Positions 36,481 to 51,500 of a stretch of 64,000 nt of DNA are shown one piece after another (position 1 is the stretch's first letter; every line of letters starts with the position of its first letter). The notes beneath the pieces are model-generated. The model ran no database searches. It was not told the origin of the DNA and saw nothing but the letters and a program-made list of their open reading frames with translations. Origin of the DNA: Isoperla grammatica (taxonomy: Eukaryota > Arthropoda > Insecta > Plecoptera > Perlodidae); assembly GCA_945910005.1 (NCBI GenBank), contig OX246749.1, forward strand, positions 20,790,197 through 20,854,196. Direction: 5' to 3'. Made by a program: the position numbers and the translations under genes.

Positions 36481-39400
36481 GCATGAAGTTGCTCTCATGT
36501 CACTGACTTAGTGCAGGGTTTATCAAGTACAGTCACCTTCACAAGCGAGGAAACATGCGTTGTCTTCATATGTTGCATGTAGTTGCTCTCATGTCACTGA
36601 CTTAGCGCAGGGTTTATCAAGTACAGTCACCTTCACAAGCGAGGAAACATGCGTTGTCTTCATATGTTGCATGTAGTTGCTCTCATGTCACTGACTTAGC
36701 GCAGGGTTTATCACGTACAGTCACCGTCACAAGCGAGGAAACATGCGTTGTCTTCATATGTTGCATGTAGTTGCTCTCATGTCACTGACTTAGCGCAGGG
36801 TTTATCAAGTACAGTCACCTTCACAAGCGAGGAAACATGCGTTGTCTTCATATGTTGCATGTAGTTGCTCTCATGTCACTGACTTAGCGCAGGGTTTATC
36901 AAGTACAGTCACCGTCACAAGCGAGGAAAAATGCGTTGTCTTCATATGTTGCATGTAGTTGCTCTCATGTCACTGACTTAGCGATGGGTTTATCAAGTAC
37001 AGTCACTTTCACAAGCGAGAAAACATGCGTTGTCTTCATATGTTGCATGTAGTTGCTCTCATGTCACTGACTTAGCGCAGGGTTTATCAAGTACAGTCAC
37101 CTGCACAAGCGAGGAAACATGCGTTGTCTTCATATGTTGCATGTAGTTGCTCTCATGTCACTGACTTAATGCAGGGTTTATCACGTACATCCACCGTCAC
37201 AAGTAGGAAACATGCGTTGTCTTCATATGTTGCAAGTAGTTGCTCTCATGTCACTGACTTAGCGCAGGGTTTATCAAGTACAGTCACCGTCACAAGCGAG
37301 GAAACATGCGTTGTCTTCATATGTTGCATGTAGTTGCTCTCATGTCACTGACTTAGCGCAGGGTTTATCACGTACAGTCACCGTCACAAGCGAGGAAACA
37401 TGCGTTGTCTTCATATGTTGCATGTAGTTGCTCTCATGTCACTGACTTAGCGCAGGGTTTATCAAGTACAGTAACCTTCACAATCGAGGAAACATGCGTT
37501 GTCTTCATATGTTGCATGTAGTTGCTCTCATGTCACTGACTTAGCGCAGGGTTTATCACGTACAGTCACCGTCACAAGTAGGAAACATGCGTTGTCTTCA
37601 TTTGTTGCATGTAGTTGCTCTCATGTCACTGACTTAGCGCAGGGTTTATCAAGTACAGTCACCGTCACAAGCGAGGAAACATGCGTTGTCTTCATACGTT
37701 GCATGTAGTTGCTCTCATGTCACTGACTTAGCGCAGGGTTTATCAAGTACAGTCACCGTCACAAGCGAGGAAACATGCGTTGTCTTCATATGTTGCATGT
37801 AGTTGCTTTCATGTCACTGACTTAGCGCAGGGTTTATCAAGTACAGTCACCTTCACAAGCGAGGAAACATGCGTTGTCTTCATATGTTGCATGTAATTGC
37901 TTTCATGTCATTGACTTAGCGCTGGGTTTATCAAGTACAGTCACCGTCACAAGCGAGGAAACATGCGTTGTCTTCATATAATGCATGAAGTTGCTCTCAT
38001 GTCACTGACTTAGCGCAGGGTTTATCAAGTACAGTCACCGTCACAAGCGAGGAAACATGCGTTGTCTTCATATGTTGCATGTAGTTGCTCTCATGTCACT
38101 AACTTAGCGCAGGGTTTATCAAGTACAGTCACCGTCACAAGCGAGGAAACATGCGTTGTCTACATATGTTGCATGTAGTTGCTCTCATGTCACTGACTTA
38201 GCGCAGGGTTTATCAAGTACAGTCACCTTCACAAGCGAGGAAACATGCGTTGTCCTAATATGTTCAAGAAGTGGCTTTCATGTCACTGATTTAGCGCAGG
38301 GTTTATCAAGTACAGTCACCTTCACAAGCGAGGAAACATGAGTTGTCTTCATATGTTGCTTGTAGTTGCTCTCATGTCACTGACTAAACGCAGGGTTTAT
38401 CAAGTACAGTCACCGTAACAAGCGAGGAAACATGCGTTGTCCTCATATGTTGCATGTAGTTGCTCTCATGTCACTGACTTAGTGCAGGGTTTATCAAGTA
38501 CAGTCACCTTCACAAGCGAGGAAACATGCGTTGTCCTCATATGTTGCATATAGTTGCTCTCATGTCACTGACTTAGCGCAGGGTTTATCAAGTACAGTCA
38601 CCGTCACAAGCGAGGGAACATGCGTTGTCTTCATATGTTGCATGTAGTTGCTCTCATGTCACTGACTTAGCGCAGGGTTTATCAAGTACAGTCACCTTCC
38701 CAGCGAGGTAACATGCGTTGTCCTAATATGTTGCATGTAGTTGCTCTCATGTCACTGACTTAGCGCAGGGTTTATCAAGTACAGTCACCGTCACAAGCGA
38801 GGAAACATGCGTTGTCTTCATATGTTGCATGTAGTTGCTCTCATGTCACTGACTTAGCGCAGGGTTAATCGAGTACAGTCACCTTCACAAGCGAGGAAAC
38901 ATGCGTTGTCTTCATATGTTGCATGTAGTTGCTCTCATGTCACTGACTTAGCGCAGGGTTTATCAAGTACAGTCACCGTCACAAGCGAGGAAACATGCGT
39001 TGTCTTCATATGTTGCATGTAGTTGCTCTTATGTCATGACTTAGCGCAGGGTTTATCTAGTACAGTCACCTTCACAAGCGAAGAAACATGCGTTGTCTTC
39101 ATTAGTCTCATGTAGTTGCTCTCATGTCACTGACTTAGCGCAGGGTTTATCAAGTACAGTCACCGTCACAAGCGAGGATACATGCGTTGTCTTCATATGT
39201 TGCATATAGTTGCTCTCATGTCATTGACTTAGCGCAGGGTTTATCAAGTACAGTCACCTTCACAAGCGAGAAAACATGCGTTGTCTTCATATGTTGCATG
39301 TAGTTGCTCTTATGTCACTGACTTAGCGCAGGGTTTATCAAGTACAGTCACCGTCACAAGCGAGGAAACATGCGTTGTCTTCATATGTTGCATGTAGTTG

Positions 39401-42072
39401 CTCTCATGTCACTGACTTAGTGCAGGGTTTATCAAGTACAGTCACCTTCACAAGCGAGGAAACATGCGTTGTCTTCATATGTTGCATGTAGTTGCTCTCA
39501 TGTCACTGACTTAGCGCAAGGTTTATCAAGTACAGTCACCTTCACAAGCAAGGAAACATGCGTTGTCTTCATATGTTGCATGTAGTTGCTCTCATGTCAC
39601 TGACTTAGCGCAGGGTTTATCACGTACAGTCACCGTCACAAGCGAGGAAACATGCGTTGTCTTCATATGTTGCATGTAGTTGCTCTCATGTCACTGACTT
39701 AGCGCAGGGTTTATCAAGTACAGTCACCTTCACAAGCGAGGAAACATGCGTTGTCTTCATATGTTGCATGTAGTTGCTCTCATGTCACTGACTTAGCGCA
39801 GGGTTTATCAAGTACAGTCACCGTCACAAGCGAGGAAAAATGCGTTGTCTTCATATGTTGCATGTAGTTGCTCTCATGTCACTGACTTAGCGATGGGTTT
39901 ATCAAGTACAGTCACTTTCACAAGCGAGGAAACATGCGTTGTCTTCATATGTTGCATGTAGTTGCTCTCATGTCACTGACTTAGCGCAGGGTTTATCAAG
40001 TACAGTCACCTGCACAAGCGAGGAAACATGCGTTGTCTTCATATGTTGCATGTAGTTGCTCTCATGTCACTGACTTAATGCAGGGTTTATCACGTACAGT
40101 CACCGTCACAAGTAGGAAACATGCGTTGTCTTCATATGTTGCATGTAGTTGCTCTCATGTCACTGACTTAGCGCAGGGTTTATCAAGTACAGTCACCGTC
40201 ACAAGCGAGGAAACATGCGTTGTCTTCATATGTTGCATGTAGTTGCTCTCATGTCACTGACTTAGCGCAGGGTTTATCAAGTACAGTCACCTTCACAAGC
40301 GAGGAAATATGCGTTGTCTTCATATGTTGCATGTAGTTGCTCTCATGTCACTGACTTAGCGCAGGGTTTATCACGTACAGTCGCCGTCACAAGCGAGGAA
40401 ACATGCGTTGTCTTCATATGTTGCATGTAGTTGCTCTCATGTCACTGACTTAGCGCAGGGTTTATCAAGTACAGTCACCTTCACAATCGAGGAAACATGC
40501 GTTGTCTTCATATGTTGCATGTAGTTGCTCTCATGTCACTGACTTAGCGCAGGGTTTATCAAGTACAGTCACCGTCACAAGCGAGGAAACATGCGTTGTC
40601 TTCATATGTTGCATGTAGTTGCTCTCATGTCACTGTTTAGCGCAGGGTTTATCAAGTACAGTCACTTTCACAAGCGAGGAAACATGCGTTGTCTTCATAT
40701 GTTGCATGTAGTTGCTCTCATGTCACTGACTTAGCGCAGGGTTTATCAAGTACAGTCACCTTCACAAGCGAGGAAACATGCGTTGTCTTCATATGTTGCA
40801 TGTAGTTGCTCTCATGTCACTGACTTAGCGCAGGGTTTATCAAGTACAGTCACCTTCACAAGCGAGAAAACATGCGTTGTGTTCATATGTTGCATGTAGT
40901 TGCTCTCATGTTACTGACTTAGCGCAGGGTTTATCAAGTACAGTCACCGTCAGAAGCGAGAAAACATGCGTTTTCTTCATATGTTGCATGTAGTTGCTCT
41001 CATTTCACTGACTTAGTGCAGGGTTTATCAAGTACAGTCACCTTCACAAGCGAGGAAACATGCGTTGTCTTCATATGTTGCATGTAGTTGCTCTCATGTC
41101 ACTGACTTAGCGCAGGGTTTATCAAGTACAGTCACCTTCACAAGCGAGGAAACATGCGTTGTCTTCATACGTTGCATGTAGTTGCTCTCATGTCACTGAC
41201 TTAGCGCAGGGTTTATCACGTACAGTCACCGTCACAAGTAGGAAACATGCGTTGTCTTCATTTGTTGCATGTAGTTGCTCTCATGTCACTGACTTAGCGC
41301 AGGGTTTATCAAGTACAGTCACCGTCACAAGCGAGGAAACATGCGTTGTCTTCATATGTTGCATGTAGTTGCTCTCATGTCACTAACTTAGCGCAGGGTT
41401 TATAAAGTACAGTCACCGTCACAAGCGAGGAAACATGCGTTGTCTTCATATGTTGCATGTAGTTGCTCTAATGTCACTGACTTAGTGCAGGGTTTATCAA
41501 GTACAGTCTCCTTCACAAGCGAGGAAACATGAGTTGTCTTCATATGTTGCATGTAGTTGCTCTCATGTCACTGACATAGCGCAGGGTTTATCAAGTACAG
41601 TCACCGTCACAAGCGAGGTTACATGCGTTGTCTTCATATGTTGCATGTAGTTGCTCTCATGTCACTGACTTAGCGCAGGGTTTATCAAGTACAGTCACCT
41701 TCCCAGCGAGGGAACATGCGTTGTCCTAATATGTTGCATGTAGTTGCTCTCATGTCACTGACTTAGCGCAGGGTTTATCAAGTACAGTCACCGTCACAAG
41801 CGAGGAAACATGCGTTGTCTTCATATGTTGCATGTAGTTGCTCTCATGTCACTGACTTTGCGCAGGGTTTATCGAGAACAGTCACCTTCACAAGCGAGGA
41901 AACATGCGTTGTCTTCATATGTTGCATGTAGTTGCTCTTATGTCACTGACTTAGTGCAGGGTTTATCAAGTACAGTCACCTTCACAAGCGAGGAAACATG
42001 CGTTGTCTTCATATGTTGCATGTAGTTACTCTCATGTCACTGACTTAGCGAAGGGTTTATCAAGTACAGTCA
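32909..42072 (+). repeat. satellite block, first copy of the ~22-kb-spaced duplication
   Basis: This block matches 55407-64000. The offset is 22498 at its start, 22491 after a 7-bp deletion in the right copy near 56098, and 21928 from about 37.5 kb, a 563-bp step equal to six monomers missing from the right copy. Landmark pairs: 32909/55407, 34965/57456, 37499/59427, 38156/60084, 40033/61961, 41159/63087. Confidence 0.85.
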
Positions 42073-45000
42073 CCGTCACAAGCGAGGAAACATGCGTTGT
42101 CTTCATATGTTGCATGTAGTTGCTCTAATGTCATGACTTAGCGCAGGGTTTATCTAGTACAGTCACCTTCACAAGCGAAGAAACATGCGTTGTCTTCATT
42201 AGTCTCATGTAGTTGCTCTCATGTCACTGACTTAGCGCAGGGTTTATCAAGTACAGTCACCTTCACAAGCGAGGAAACATGCGTTGTCTTCATATGTTGC
42301 ATGTAGTTGCTCTTATGTCACTGACTTAGTGCAGGGTTTATCAAGTACAGTCACCTTCACAAGCGAGGAAACATGCGTTGTCTTCATATGTTGCATGTAG
42401 TTACTCTCATGTCACTGACTTAGCGAAGGGTTTATCAAGTACAGTCACCTTCACAAGCGAGGAAACATGCGTTGTCCTAATATGTTCAAGAAGTGGCTTT
42501 CAAGTCACTGACTTAGCGCAGGGTTTATCAAGTACAGTCACCGTCACAAGCGAGGACACATGCGTTGTCTTCATATGTTGCATGAAGTTGCTCTCATTTC
42601 AAAGACTTAGCGCAGGGTTTATCAAGTACAGTCACCTTCACAAGCGAGGAAACATGCGTTGTCCTCATATGTTGCATGTAGTTGATCACATGCACTGACT
42701 AAGCGCAGGGTTTTATCAAGTACAGTCACCTTCACAAGCGAGGAAACATGCATTGTCCTCATATGTTTAAGAAGTGGCTTTCATGTCACTGACTTAGCGC
42801 AGGGTTTATCAAGTACAGTCACCTTCACAAGCGAGGAAACATGCGTTGTCTTCATATGTTGCATGAAGTTGCTCTCATTTCACAGACTAAGCGCAGGGTT
42901 TATCAAGTACAGTCACCTTCACAAGCGAGAAAACATGCGTTGTCCTCATATGTTGCATGTAGTTGCTCTCATGTCACTGACTTCGCGCAGGGTTTGTCAA
43001 GCACAGTCACCTTCACAAGCGAGGAAACATGCGTTGTCTTCATATGTTGCATGTAGTTGCTCTCATGTCACTGACTTAGCGCAGGGTTTATCAAGTACAG
43101 TCACCTTTACAAGCGAGGAAACATGCGTTGTCCTAATATGTTCAAGAAGTGGCTTTCATGTCACTGACTTAGCGCAGGGTTTATCAAGTACAGTCACCGT
43201 CACAAGCGAGGACACATGCGTTGTCTTCATATGTTGCATGAAGTTGCTCTCATTTTACAGACTTAGCGCAGGGTTTATCAAGTACAGTCACCTTCACAAG
43301 CGAGGAAACATGCGTTGTCCTCATATGTTGCATGTAGTTGATCTCATGCACTGACTTAGCGCAGGGTTTTATCAAGTACAGTCACCTTCACAAGCGAGGA
43401 AACATGCATTGTCCTCATATGTTTAAGAAGTGGCTTTCATGTCACTGACTTAGCGCAGGGTTTATCAAGTACAGTCACCTTCACAAGCGAAAAACATGCG
43501 TTGTCCTAATATGTTTAAGAAGTGGCTTTCATGTCACTGACTTAGCGCAGGGTTTATCAAGTACAGTCACCTTCACAAGCGAGGAAACATGCGTTGTCCT
43601 AATATGTTGCATGTAGTTGCTACCATGTCACTGACTTAGCGCAGGGTTTATCAAGTACAGTCACCTTCACAAGCGAGGAAACATGCGTTGTCTTCATATG
43701 TTGCATGTAGTTGCTCTCATGTCACTGACTTAGCGCAGGGTTTATCAAGTACAGTCACCGTCACAAGCGAGGAAAAATGCGTTGTCTTCATATGTTGCAT
43801 GTAGTTGCTTTCATGTCACTGACTTAGCGCAGGGTTTATCAAGTACAGTCACTTTCACAAGCGAGGAAACATGCGTTGTCTTCATATGTTGCATGTAGTT
43901 GCTCTCATGTCACTGACTTAGCGCTGGGTTTATCAAGTACAGTCACCTGCACAAGTGAGGAAACATGCGTTGTCTTCATATCTTGCATGTAGTTGCTCTC
44001 ATGTCACTGACTTAATGCAGGGTTTATCACGTACAGTCACCGTCACAAGTAGGAAACATACGTTGTCTTCATATGTTGCATGTAGTTGCTCTCATATCAC
44101 TGACTTAGCGCAGGGTTTATCAAGTACAGTCACCGTCACAAGCGAGGAAACATGCGTTGTCCTCATATGTTGCATGTAGTTGCTCTCATGTCACTGACTA
44201 AGCGCAGGGTTTATCAAGTACAGTCACCGTCACAAGCGAGGAAACATGCGTTGTCTTCATATGTTGCATGTTGTTGCTCTCATGTCACTGACTTAGCGCA
44301 GGTACAGTCACCTTCCCAGCGAGGAAACATGCGTTGTCCTAATATGTTGCATGTAGTTGCTCTCATGTCACTGACTTAGCGCAGGGTTTATCAAGTACAG
44401 TCACCGTCACAAGCGAGGAAACATGCGTTGTCTTCATATGTTGCATGTAGTTGCTCTCATGTCACTGACTAAGCGCAGGGTTGATCAAGTACAGTCACCT
44501 TCACAATCGAGGAAACATGCGTTGTCTTCATATGTTGCATGTAGTTGCTCTCATGTCACTGACTTAGCGCAGGGTTTATCAAGTACAGTCACCTTCACAA
44601 GCGAGGAAACATGCGTTGTCCTAATATGTTCAAGAAGTGGCTTTCATGTCACTGACTAAGCTCAGGGTTTATCAAGTACAGTCACCTTCACAAGCGAGGA
44701 AACATGCGTTGTCTTCATATGTTGCATGTAGTTGCTCTCATGTCACTGACTTAGCGCAGGGTTTATCAAGTACAGTCACCGTCACAAGCGAGGAAACATG
44801 CGTTGTCTTCATATGTTGCATTTAGTTGCTCTCATGTCACTGACTTAGTGCAGGGTTTATCAAGTACAGTCACCTTCACATGCGAGGAAACATGCGTTGT
44901 CCTAATATGTTTCATGAAGTGGCTTTCATGTCACTGACTTAGCGCAGGGTTTATCAAGTACAGTCACCTTCACAAGCGAGGAAACATGCGTTGTCTTTTT

Positions 45001-45575
45001 ATGTTGCATGTAGTTGCTCTCATGTCATGACTTAGCGCAGGGTTTATCAAGTACAGTCACCTTCACAACCGAAGAAACATGCGTTGTCTTCATTAGTTGC
45101 ATGTAGTTGCTCTCATGTCACTGACTTAGTGCAGGGTTTATCAAGTACAGTCACCGTCACAAGCGAGGATACATGCGTTGTCTTCATATGTTGCATGTAG
45201 TTGCTCTCATGTCACTGACTTAGCGCAGGGTTTATCAAGTACAGTCACCTTCACAAGCGAGAAAACATGCGTTGTCTTCATATGTTGCATGTAGTTGCTT
45301 TTATGTCACTGACTTAGCGCAGGGTTTATCAAGTACAGTCACCTTCACAAGCGAGGAAACATGCGTTGTCTTCATATGTTGCATGTAGTTGCTTTCATGT
45401 AACTGACTTAGCGCAGGGTTTATCACGTACAGTCACCGTCACAAGCGAGGAAACATGCGTTGTCTTCATATGTTGCATGTAGTTGCTCTCATGTCACTGA
45501 CTTAGCGCAGGGTTTATCAAGTACAGTCACCGTCACAAGCGAGGAAACATGCGTTGTCTTCATATGTTGCATGTA
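42073..45575 (+). repeat. irregular, more divergent satellite patch
   Basis: Monomers here carry many private changes: GTTGATCTCATGCACTG, GGGTTTTATCAAG, GTTTAAGAAGTGGC, GCTACCATG, TTTTTATGTTGC, and a 10-bp deletion at about 44301 (GCGCAGGTACAG). Apart from a local 656-bp (7-monomer) repeat relating 42.47-42.8 kb to 43.13-43.45 kb, I found no long copy elsewhere in the window. It may be an older, less homogenised segment. Confidence 0.65.
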
Positions 45576-48500
45576 GTTGCTCTCATGTCACTGACTTAGC
45601 GCAGGGTTTATCACGTACAGTCACCGTCACAAGCGAGGAAACATGCGTTGTCTTCATATGTTGCATGTAGTTGCTTTCATGTCACTGACTTAGCGCAGGG
45701 TTTATCAAGTACAGTCACCTTCACAAGCGAGGAAACATGCGTTGTCTTCATATGTTGCATGTAATTGCTTTCATGTCATTGACTTAGCGCTGGGTTTATC
45801 AAGTACAGTCACCGTCACAAGCGAGGAAACATGCGTTGTCTTCATATAATGCATGAAGTTGCTCTCATGTCACTGACTTAGCGCAGGGTTTATCAAGTAC
45901 AGTCACCGTCACAATCGAGGAAACATGCGTTGTCTTCATATGTTGCATGTAGTTGCTCTCATGTCACTAACTTAGCGCAGGGTTTATCAAGTACAGTCAC
46001 CGTCACAAGCGAGGAAACATGCGTTGTCTTCATATGTTGCATGTAGTTGCTCTCATGTCACTGACTTAGCGCAGGGTTTATCAAGTACAGTCACCTTCAC
46101 AAGCGAGGAAACATGCGTTGTCCTAATATGTTCAAGAAGTGGCTTTCATGTCACTGATTTAGCGCAGGGTTTATCAAGTACAGTCACCTTCACAAGCGAG
46201 GAAACATGAGTTGTCTTCATATGTTGCTTGTAGTTGCTCTCATGTCACTGACTAAACGCAGGGTTTATCAAGTACAGTCACCGTAACAAGCGAGGAAACA
46301 TGCGTTGTCCTCATATGTTGCATGTAGTTGCTCTCATGTCACTGACTAAACGCAGGGTTTATCAAGTACAGTCACCGTAACAAGCGAGGAAACATGCGTT
46401 GTCCTTATATGTTGCATGTAATTGCTCTCATGTCACTAACTTAGCGCAGGGTTTATCAAGTACAGTCACCGTCACAAGCGAGGAAACATGCGTTGTCTTC
46501 ATATGTTGCATGTAGTTGCTCTCATGTCACTGACTTAGCGCAGGGTTTATCAAGTACAGTCACCTTCACAAGCGAGGAAACATGCGTTGTCCTAATATGT
46601 TCAAGAAGTGGCTTTCATGTCACTGATTTAGCGCAGGGTTTATCAAGTACAGTCACCTTCACAAGCGAGGAAACATGAGTTGTCTTCATATGTTGCTTGT
46701 AGTTGCTCTCATGTCACTGACTAAACGCAGGGTTTATCAAGTACAGTCACCGTAACAAGCGAGGAAACATGCGTTGTCCTCATATGTTGCATGTAGTTGC
46801 TCTCATGTCACTGACTTAGTGCAGGGTTTATCAAGTACAGTCACCTTCACAAGCGAGGAAACATGCGTTGTCCTCATATGTTGCATATAGTTGCTCTCAT
46901 GTCACTGACTTAGCGCAGGGTTTATCAAGTACAGTCACCGTCACAAGCGAGGGAACATGCGTTGTCTTCATATGTTGCATGTAGTTGCTCTCATGTCACT
47001 GACTTAGCGCAGGGTTTATCAAGTACAGTCACCTTCCCAGCGAGGTAACATGCGTTGTCCTAATATGTTGCATGTAGTTGCTCTCATGTCACTGACTTAG
47101 CGCAGGGTTTATCAAGTACAGTCACCGTCAAAAGGAGGAAACATGCGTTGTCTTCATATGTTGCATGTAGTTGCTCTCATGTCACTGACTTAGCGCAGGG
47201 TTAATCGAGTACAGTCACCTTCACAAGCGAGGAAACATGCGTTGTCTTCATATGTTGCATGAAGTTGCTCTCATTTCTCAGACTTAGCGCAGGGTTTATC
47301 AAGTACAGTTACCTTCACAAGCGAGGAAACATGCGTTGTCCTCATATGTTGCATGTAGTTGCTCTCATGTCACTGACTTAGCGCAGGGTTTATCAAGTAC
47401 AGTCACCTTCACAAGCGAGGAAACATTCGTTGTCTTCATATGTTGCATGTAGTTGCTCTCATGTTACTGACTTAGCGCAGGGTTTATCATGTACAGTCAC
47501 CTTCACAAGCGAGGAAACATGCGTTGTCTTCATATGTTGCATGTAGTTGCTCTCATGTCACTGACTAAGCGCAGGGTTTATCAAGTACAGTCACCGTCAC
47601 AAGCGAGGAAACATGCGTTGTTTCCATATGTTGCATGTAGTTGCTCTCATGTCACTGACTTAGTGCAGGGTTTATCAAGTACAGTCACCTTCACTAGCGA
47701 GGAAACATGCGTTGTCTTCATATGTTGCATGTAGTTGCTCTCATGTCACTGACTTAGCGCAGGGTTTATCAAGTACAGTCACCTTCACAAGCGAGGAAAC
47801 ATGCGTTGTCTTCATATGTTGCATGTAGTTGCTCTTATGTTATGACTTAGCGCAGGGTTTATCTAGTACAGTCACCGTCACAAGCGAGGATACATGCGTT
47901 GTCTTCATATGTTGCATGAAGTTGCTTTCATGTCTTTGACTTAGCGCTGGGTTTATCAAGTACAGTCACCGTCACAAGCGAGGAAACATGCGTTGTCTTC
48001 ATATAATGCATGAAGTTGCTCTCATGGCACTGACTTAGCGCAGAGTTTATCAAGTACAGTCACCGTCACAAGCGAGGAAACATGCGTTGTCCTCATATGT
48101 TGCATGTAGTTGCTCTCATGTCACTAACTTAGCGCAGGGTTTATCAAGTACAGTCACCGTCACAAGCGAGGAAACATGCGTTGTCTTCATATGTTGCATG
48201 TAGTTGCTCTCATGTCACTGACTTAGCGCAGGGTTTATCAAGTACAGTCACCTTCACAAGCGAGGAAACATGCGTTGTCCTAATATGTTCAAGAAGTTGC
48301 TTTCATGTCACTGACTTAGCGCAGGGTTTATCAAGTACAGTAACCTTCACAAGCGAGGAAACATGCGTTGTCCTCATATGTTGCATGTAGTTGCTCTCAT
48401 GTCACTGACATAGCGCAGGGTTTATCAAGTACAGTCACCGTCACAAGCGAGGAAACATATGTTGTCTTCATATGTTGCATGTAGTTGCTCTCATGTCACT

Positions 48501-51500
48501 GACTTAGCGCAGGGTTTATCAAGTACAGTCACCTTCCCAGCGAGGGAACATGCGTTGTCCTAATATGTTGCATGTAGTTGCTCTCATGTAACTGACTTAG
48601 CGCAGGGTTTATCAAGTACAGTCACCGTCACAAGCGAGGAAACATGCGTTGTCTTCATATGTTGCATGTAGTTGCTCTCATGTCACTGACTTAGCGCAGG
48701 GTTTATCAAGTACAGTCACCTTCACAAGCGAGGAAACATGCGTTGTCTTCATATGTTGCATGAAGTTGCTCTCATTTTACAGACTTAGCGCAGAGTTTAT
48801 CAAGTACAGTCACCTTCACAAGCGAGGAAACATGCGTTGTCCTCATATGTTGCATGTAGTTGCTCTCATGTCACTGACTTAGCGCAGGGTTTATCAAGTA
48901 CAGTCACCATCACAAGCGAGGAAACATGCGTTGTCTTCATATGTTGCATGTAGTTGCTCTCATGTTACTGACTTAGCGCAGGGTTTATCAAGTACAGTCA
49001 CCTTCACAAGCGAGGAAACATGCGTTGTCTTCATATGTTGCATGTAGTTGCTCTCATGTCACTGACTTAGCGCAGGGTTTATCAAGTACAGTCACCATCA
49101 CAAGCGAGGAAACATGCGTTGTCTTCATATGTTGCATGTAGTTGCTCTTATGTCACTGACTTAGTGCAGGGTTTATCAAGTACAGTCACCTTCACAAGCG
49201 AGGAAACATGCGTTGTCTTCATATGTTGCATGTAGTTACTCTCATGTCACTGACTTAGCGAAGGGTTTATCAAGTACAGTCACCGTCACAAGCGAGGAAA
49301 CATGCGTTGTCTTCATATGTTGCATGTAGTTGCTCTTATGTCATGACTTAGCGCAGGGTTTATCTAGTACAGTCACCTTCACAAGCGAAGAAACATGCGT
49401 TGTCTTCATATGTTGCATGAAGTTGCTCTCATTTTACAGACTTAGCGCAGAGTTTATCGAGTACAGTCACCTTCACAAGCGAGGAAACATGCGTTGTCCT
49501 CATATGTTGCATGTAGTTGCTCTCATGTCACTGACTTAGCGCAGGGTTTATCAAGTACAGTCACCATCACAAGCGAGGAAACATGCGTTGTCTTCATATG
49601 TTGCATGTAGTTGCTCTCATGTTACTGACTTAGCGCAGGGTTTATCAAGTACAGTCACCTTCACAAGCGAGGAAACATGCGTTGTCTTCATATGTTGCAT
49701 GTAGTTGCTCTCATGTCACTGACTTAGCGCAGGGTTTATCAAGTACAGTCACCATCACAAGCGAGGAAACATGCGTTGTCTTCATATGTTGCATGTAGTT
49801 GCTCTTATGTCACTGACTTAGTGCAGGGTTTATCAAGTACAGTCACCTTCACAAGCGAGGAAACATGCGTTGTCTTCATATGTTGCATGTAGTTACTCTC
49901 ATGTTACTGACTTAGCGCAGGGTTTATCAAGTACAGTCACCTTCACAAGCGAGGAAACATGCGTTGTCTTCATATGTTGCATGTAGTTGCTCTCATGTCA
50001 CTGACTTAGCGCAGGGTTTATCAAGTACAGTCACCATCACAAGCGAGGAAACATGCGTTGTCTTCATATGTTGCATGTAGTTGCTCTTATGTCACTGACT
50101 TAGTGCAGGGTTTATCAAGTACAGTCACCATCACAAGCGAGGAAACATGCGTTGTCTTCATATGTTGCATGTAGTTGCTCTCATGTCACTGACTTAGCGC
50201 AGGGTTTATCAAGTACAGTCACCGTCACAAGCGAGGATACATGCGTTGTCTTCATATGTTGCATATAGTTGCTCTCATGTCATTGACTTAGCGCAGGGTT
50301 TATCAAGTACAGTCACCTTCACAAGCGAGAAAACATGCGTTGTCTTCATATGTTGCATGTAGTTGCTCTCATGTCACTGACTTAGCGCAGGGTTTATCAA
50401 GTACAGTCACCGTCACAAGCGAGGAAACATGCGTTGTCTTCATATGTTGCATGAAGTTGCTCTCATGTCACTGACTTAGTGCAGGGTTTATCAAGTAAAG
50501 TCACCTTCACAAGCGAGGAAACATGCGTTGTCTTCATATGTTGCATGTAGTTGCTCTCATGTCACTGACTTAGCGCAGGGTTTATCAAGTACAGTCACCT
50601 TCACAAGCGAGGAAACATGCGTTGTCTTCATATGTTGCATGTAGTTGCTCTCATGTCACTGACTTAGCGCAGGGTTTATCAAGTACAGTCACCGTCACAA
50701 GCGAGGAAAAATGCGTTGTCTTCATATGTTGCATGTAGTTGCTCTCATGTCACTGACTTAGCGATGGGTTTATCAAGTACAGTCACTTTCACAAGCGAGG
50801 AAACATGCGTTGTCTTCATATGTTGCATGTAGTTGCTCTCATGTCACTGACTTAGCGCAGGGTTTATCAAGTACAGTCACCTGCACAAGCGAGGAAACAT
50901 GCGTTGTCTTCATATGTTGCATGTAGTTGCTCTCATGTCACTGACTTAATGCAGGGTTTATCACGTACAGTCACCGTCACAAGTAGGAAACATGCGTTGT
51001 CTTCATATGTTGCATGTAGTTGCTCTCATGTCACTGACTTAGCGCAGGGTTTATCAAGTACAGTCACCGTCACAAGCGAGGAAACATGCGTTGTCTTCAT
51101 ATGTTGCATGTAGTTGCTCTCATGTCACTGACTTAGCGCAGGGTTTATCACGTACAGTCACCGTCACAAGCGAGGAAACATGCGTTGTCTTCATATGTTG
51201 CATGTAGTTGCTCTCATGTCACTGACTTAGCGCAGGGTTTATCAAGTACAGTAACCTTCACAATCGAGGAAACATGCGTTGTCTTCATATGTTGCATGTA
51301 GTTGCTCTCATGTCACTGACTTAGCGCAGGGTTTATCACGTACAGTCACCGTCACAAGTAGGAAACATGCGTTGTCTTCATTTGTTGCATGTAGTTGCTC
51401 TCATGTCACTGACTTAGCGCAGGGTTTATCAAGTACAGTCACCGTCACAAGCGAGGAAACATGCGTTGTCTTCATATGTTGCATGTAGTTGCTCTCATGT

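Noticed and set aside
42863..43354. A 163-codon open frame in the array
   Set aside because: It is the longest by chance, in the irregular patch where indels keep a frame open for about five monomers. Its peptide is the three frame translations of the same monomer in turn.
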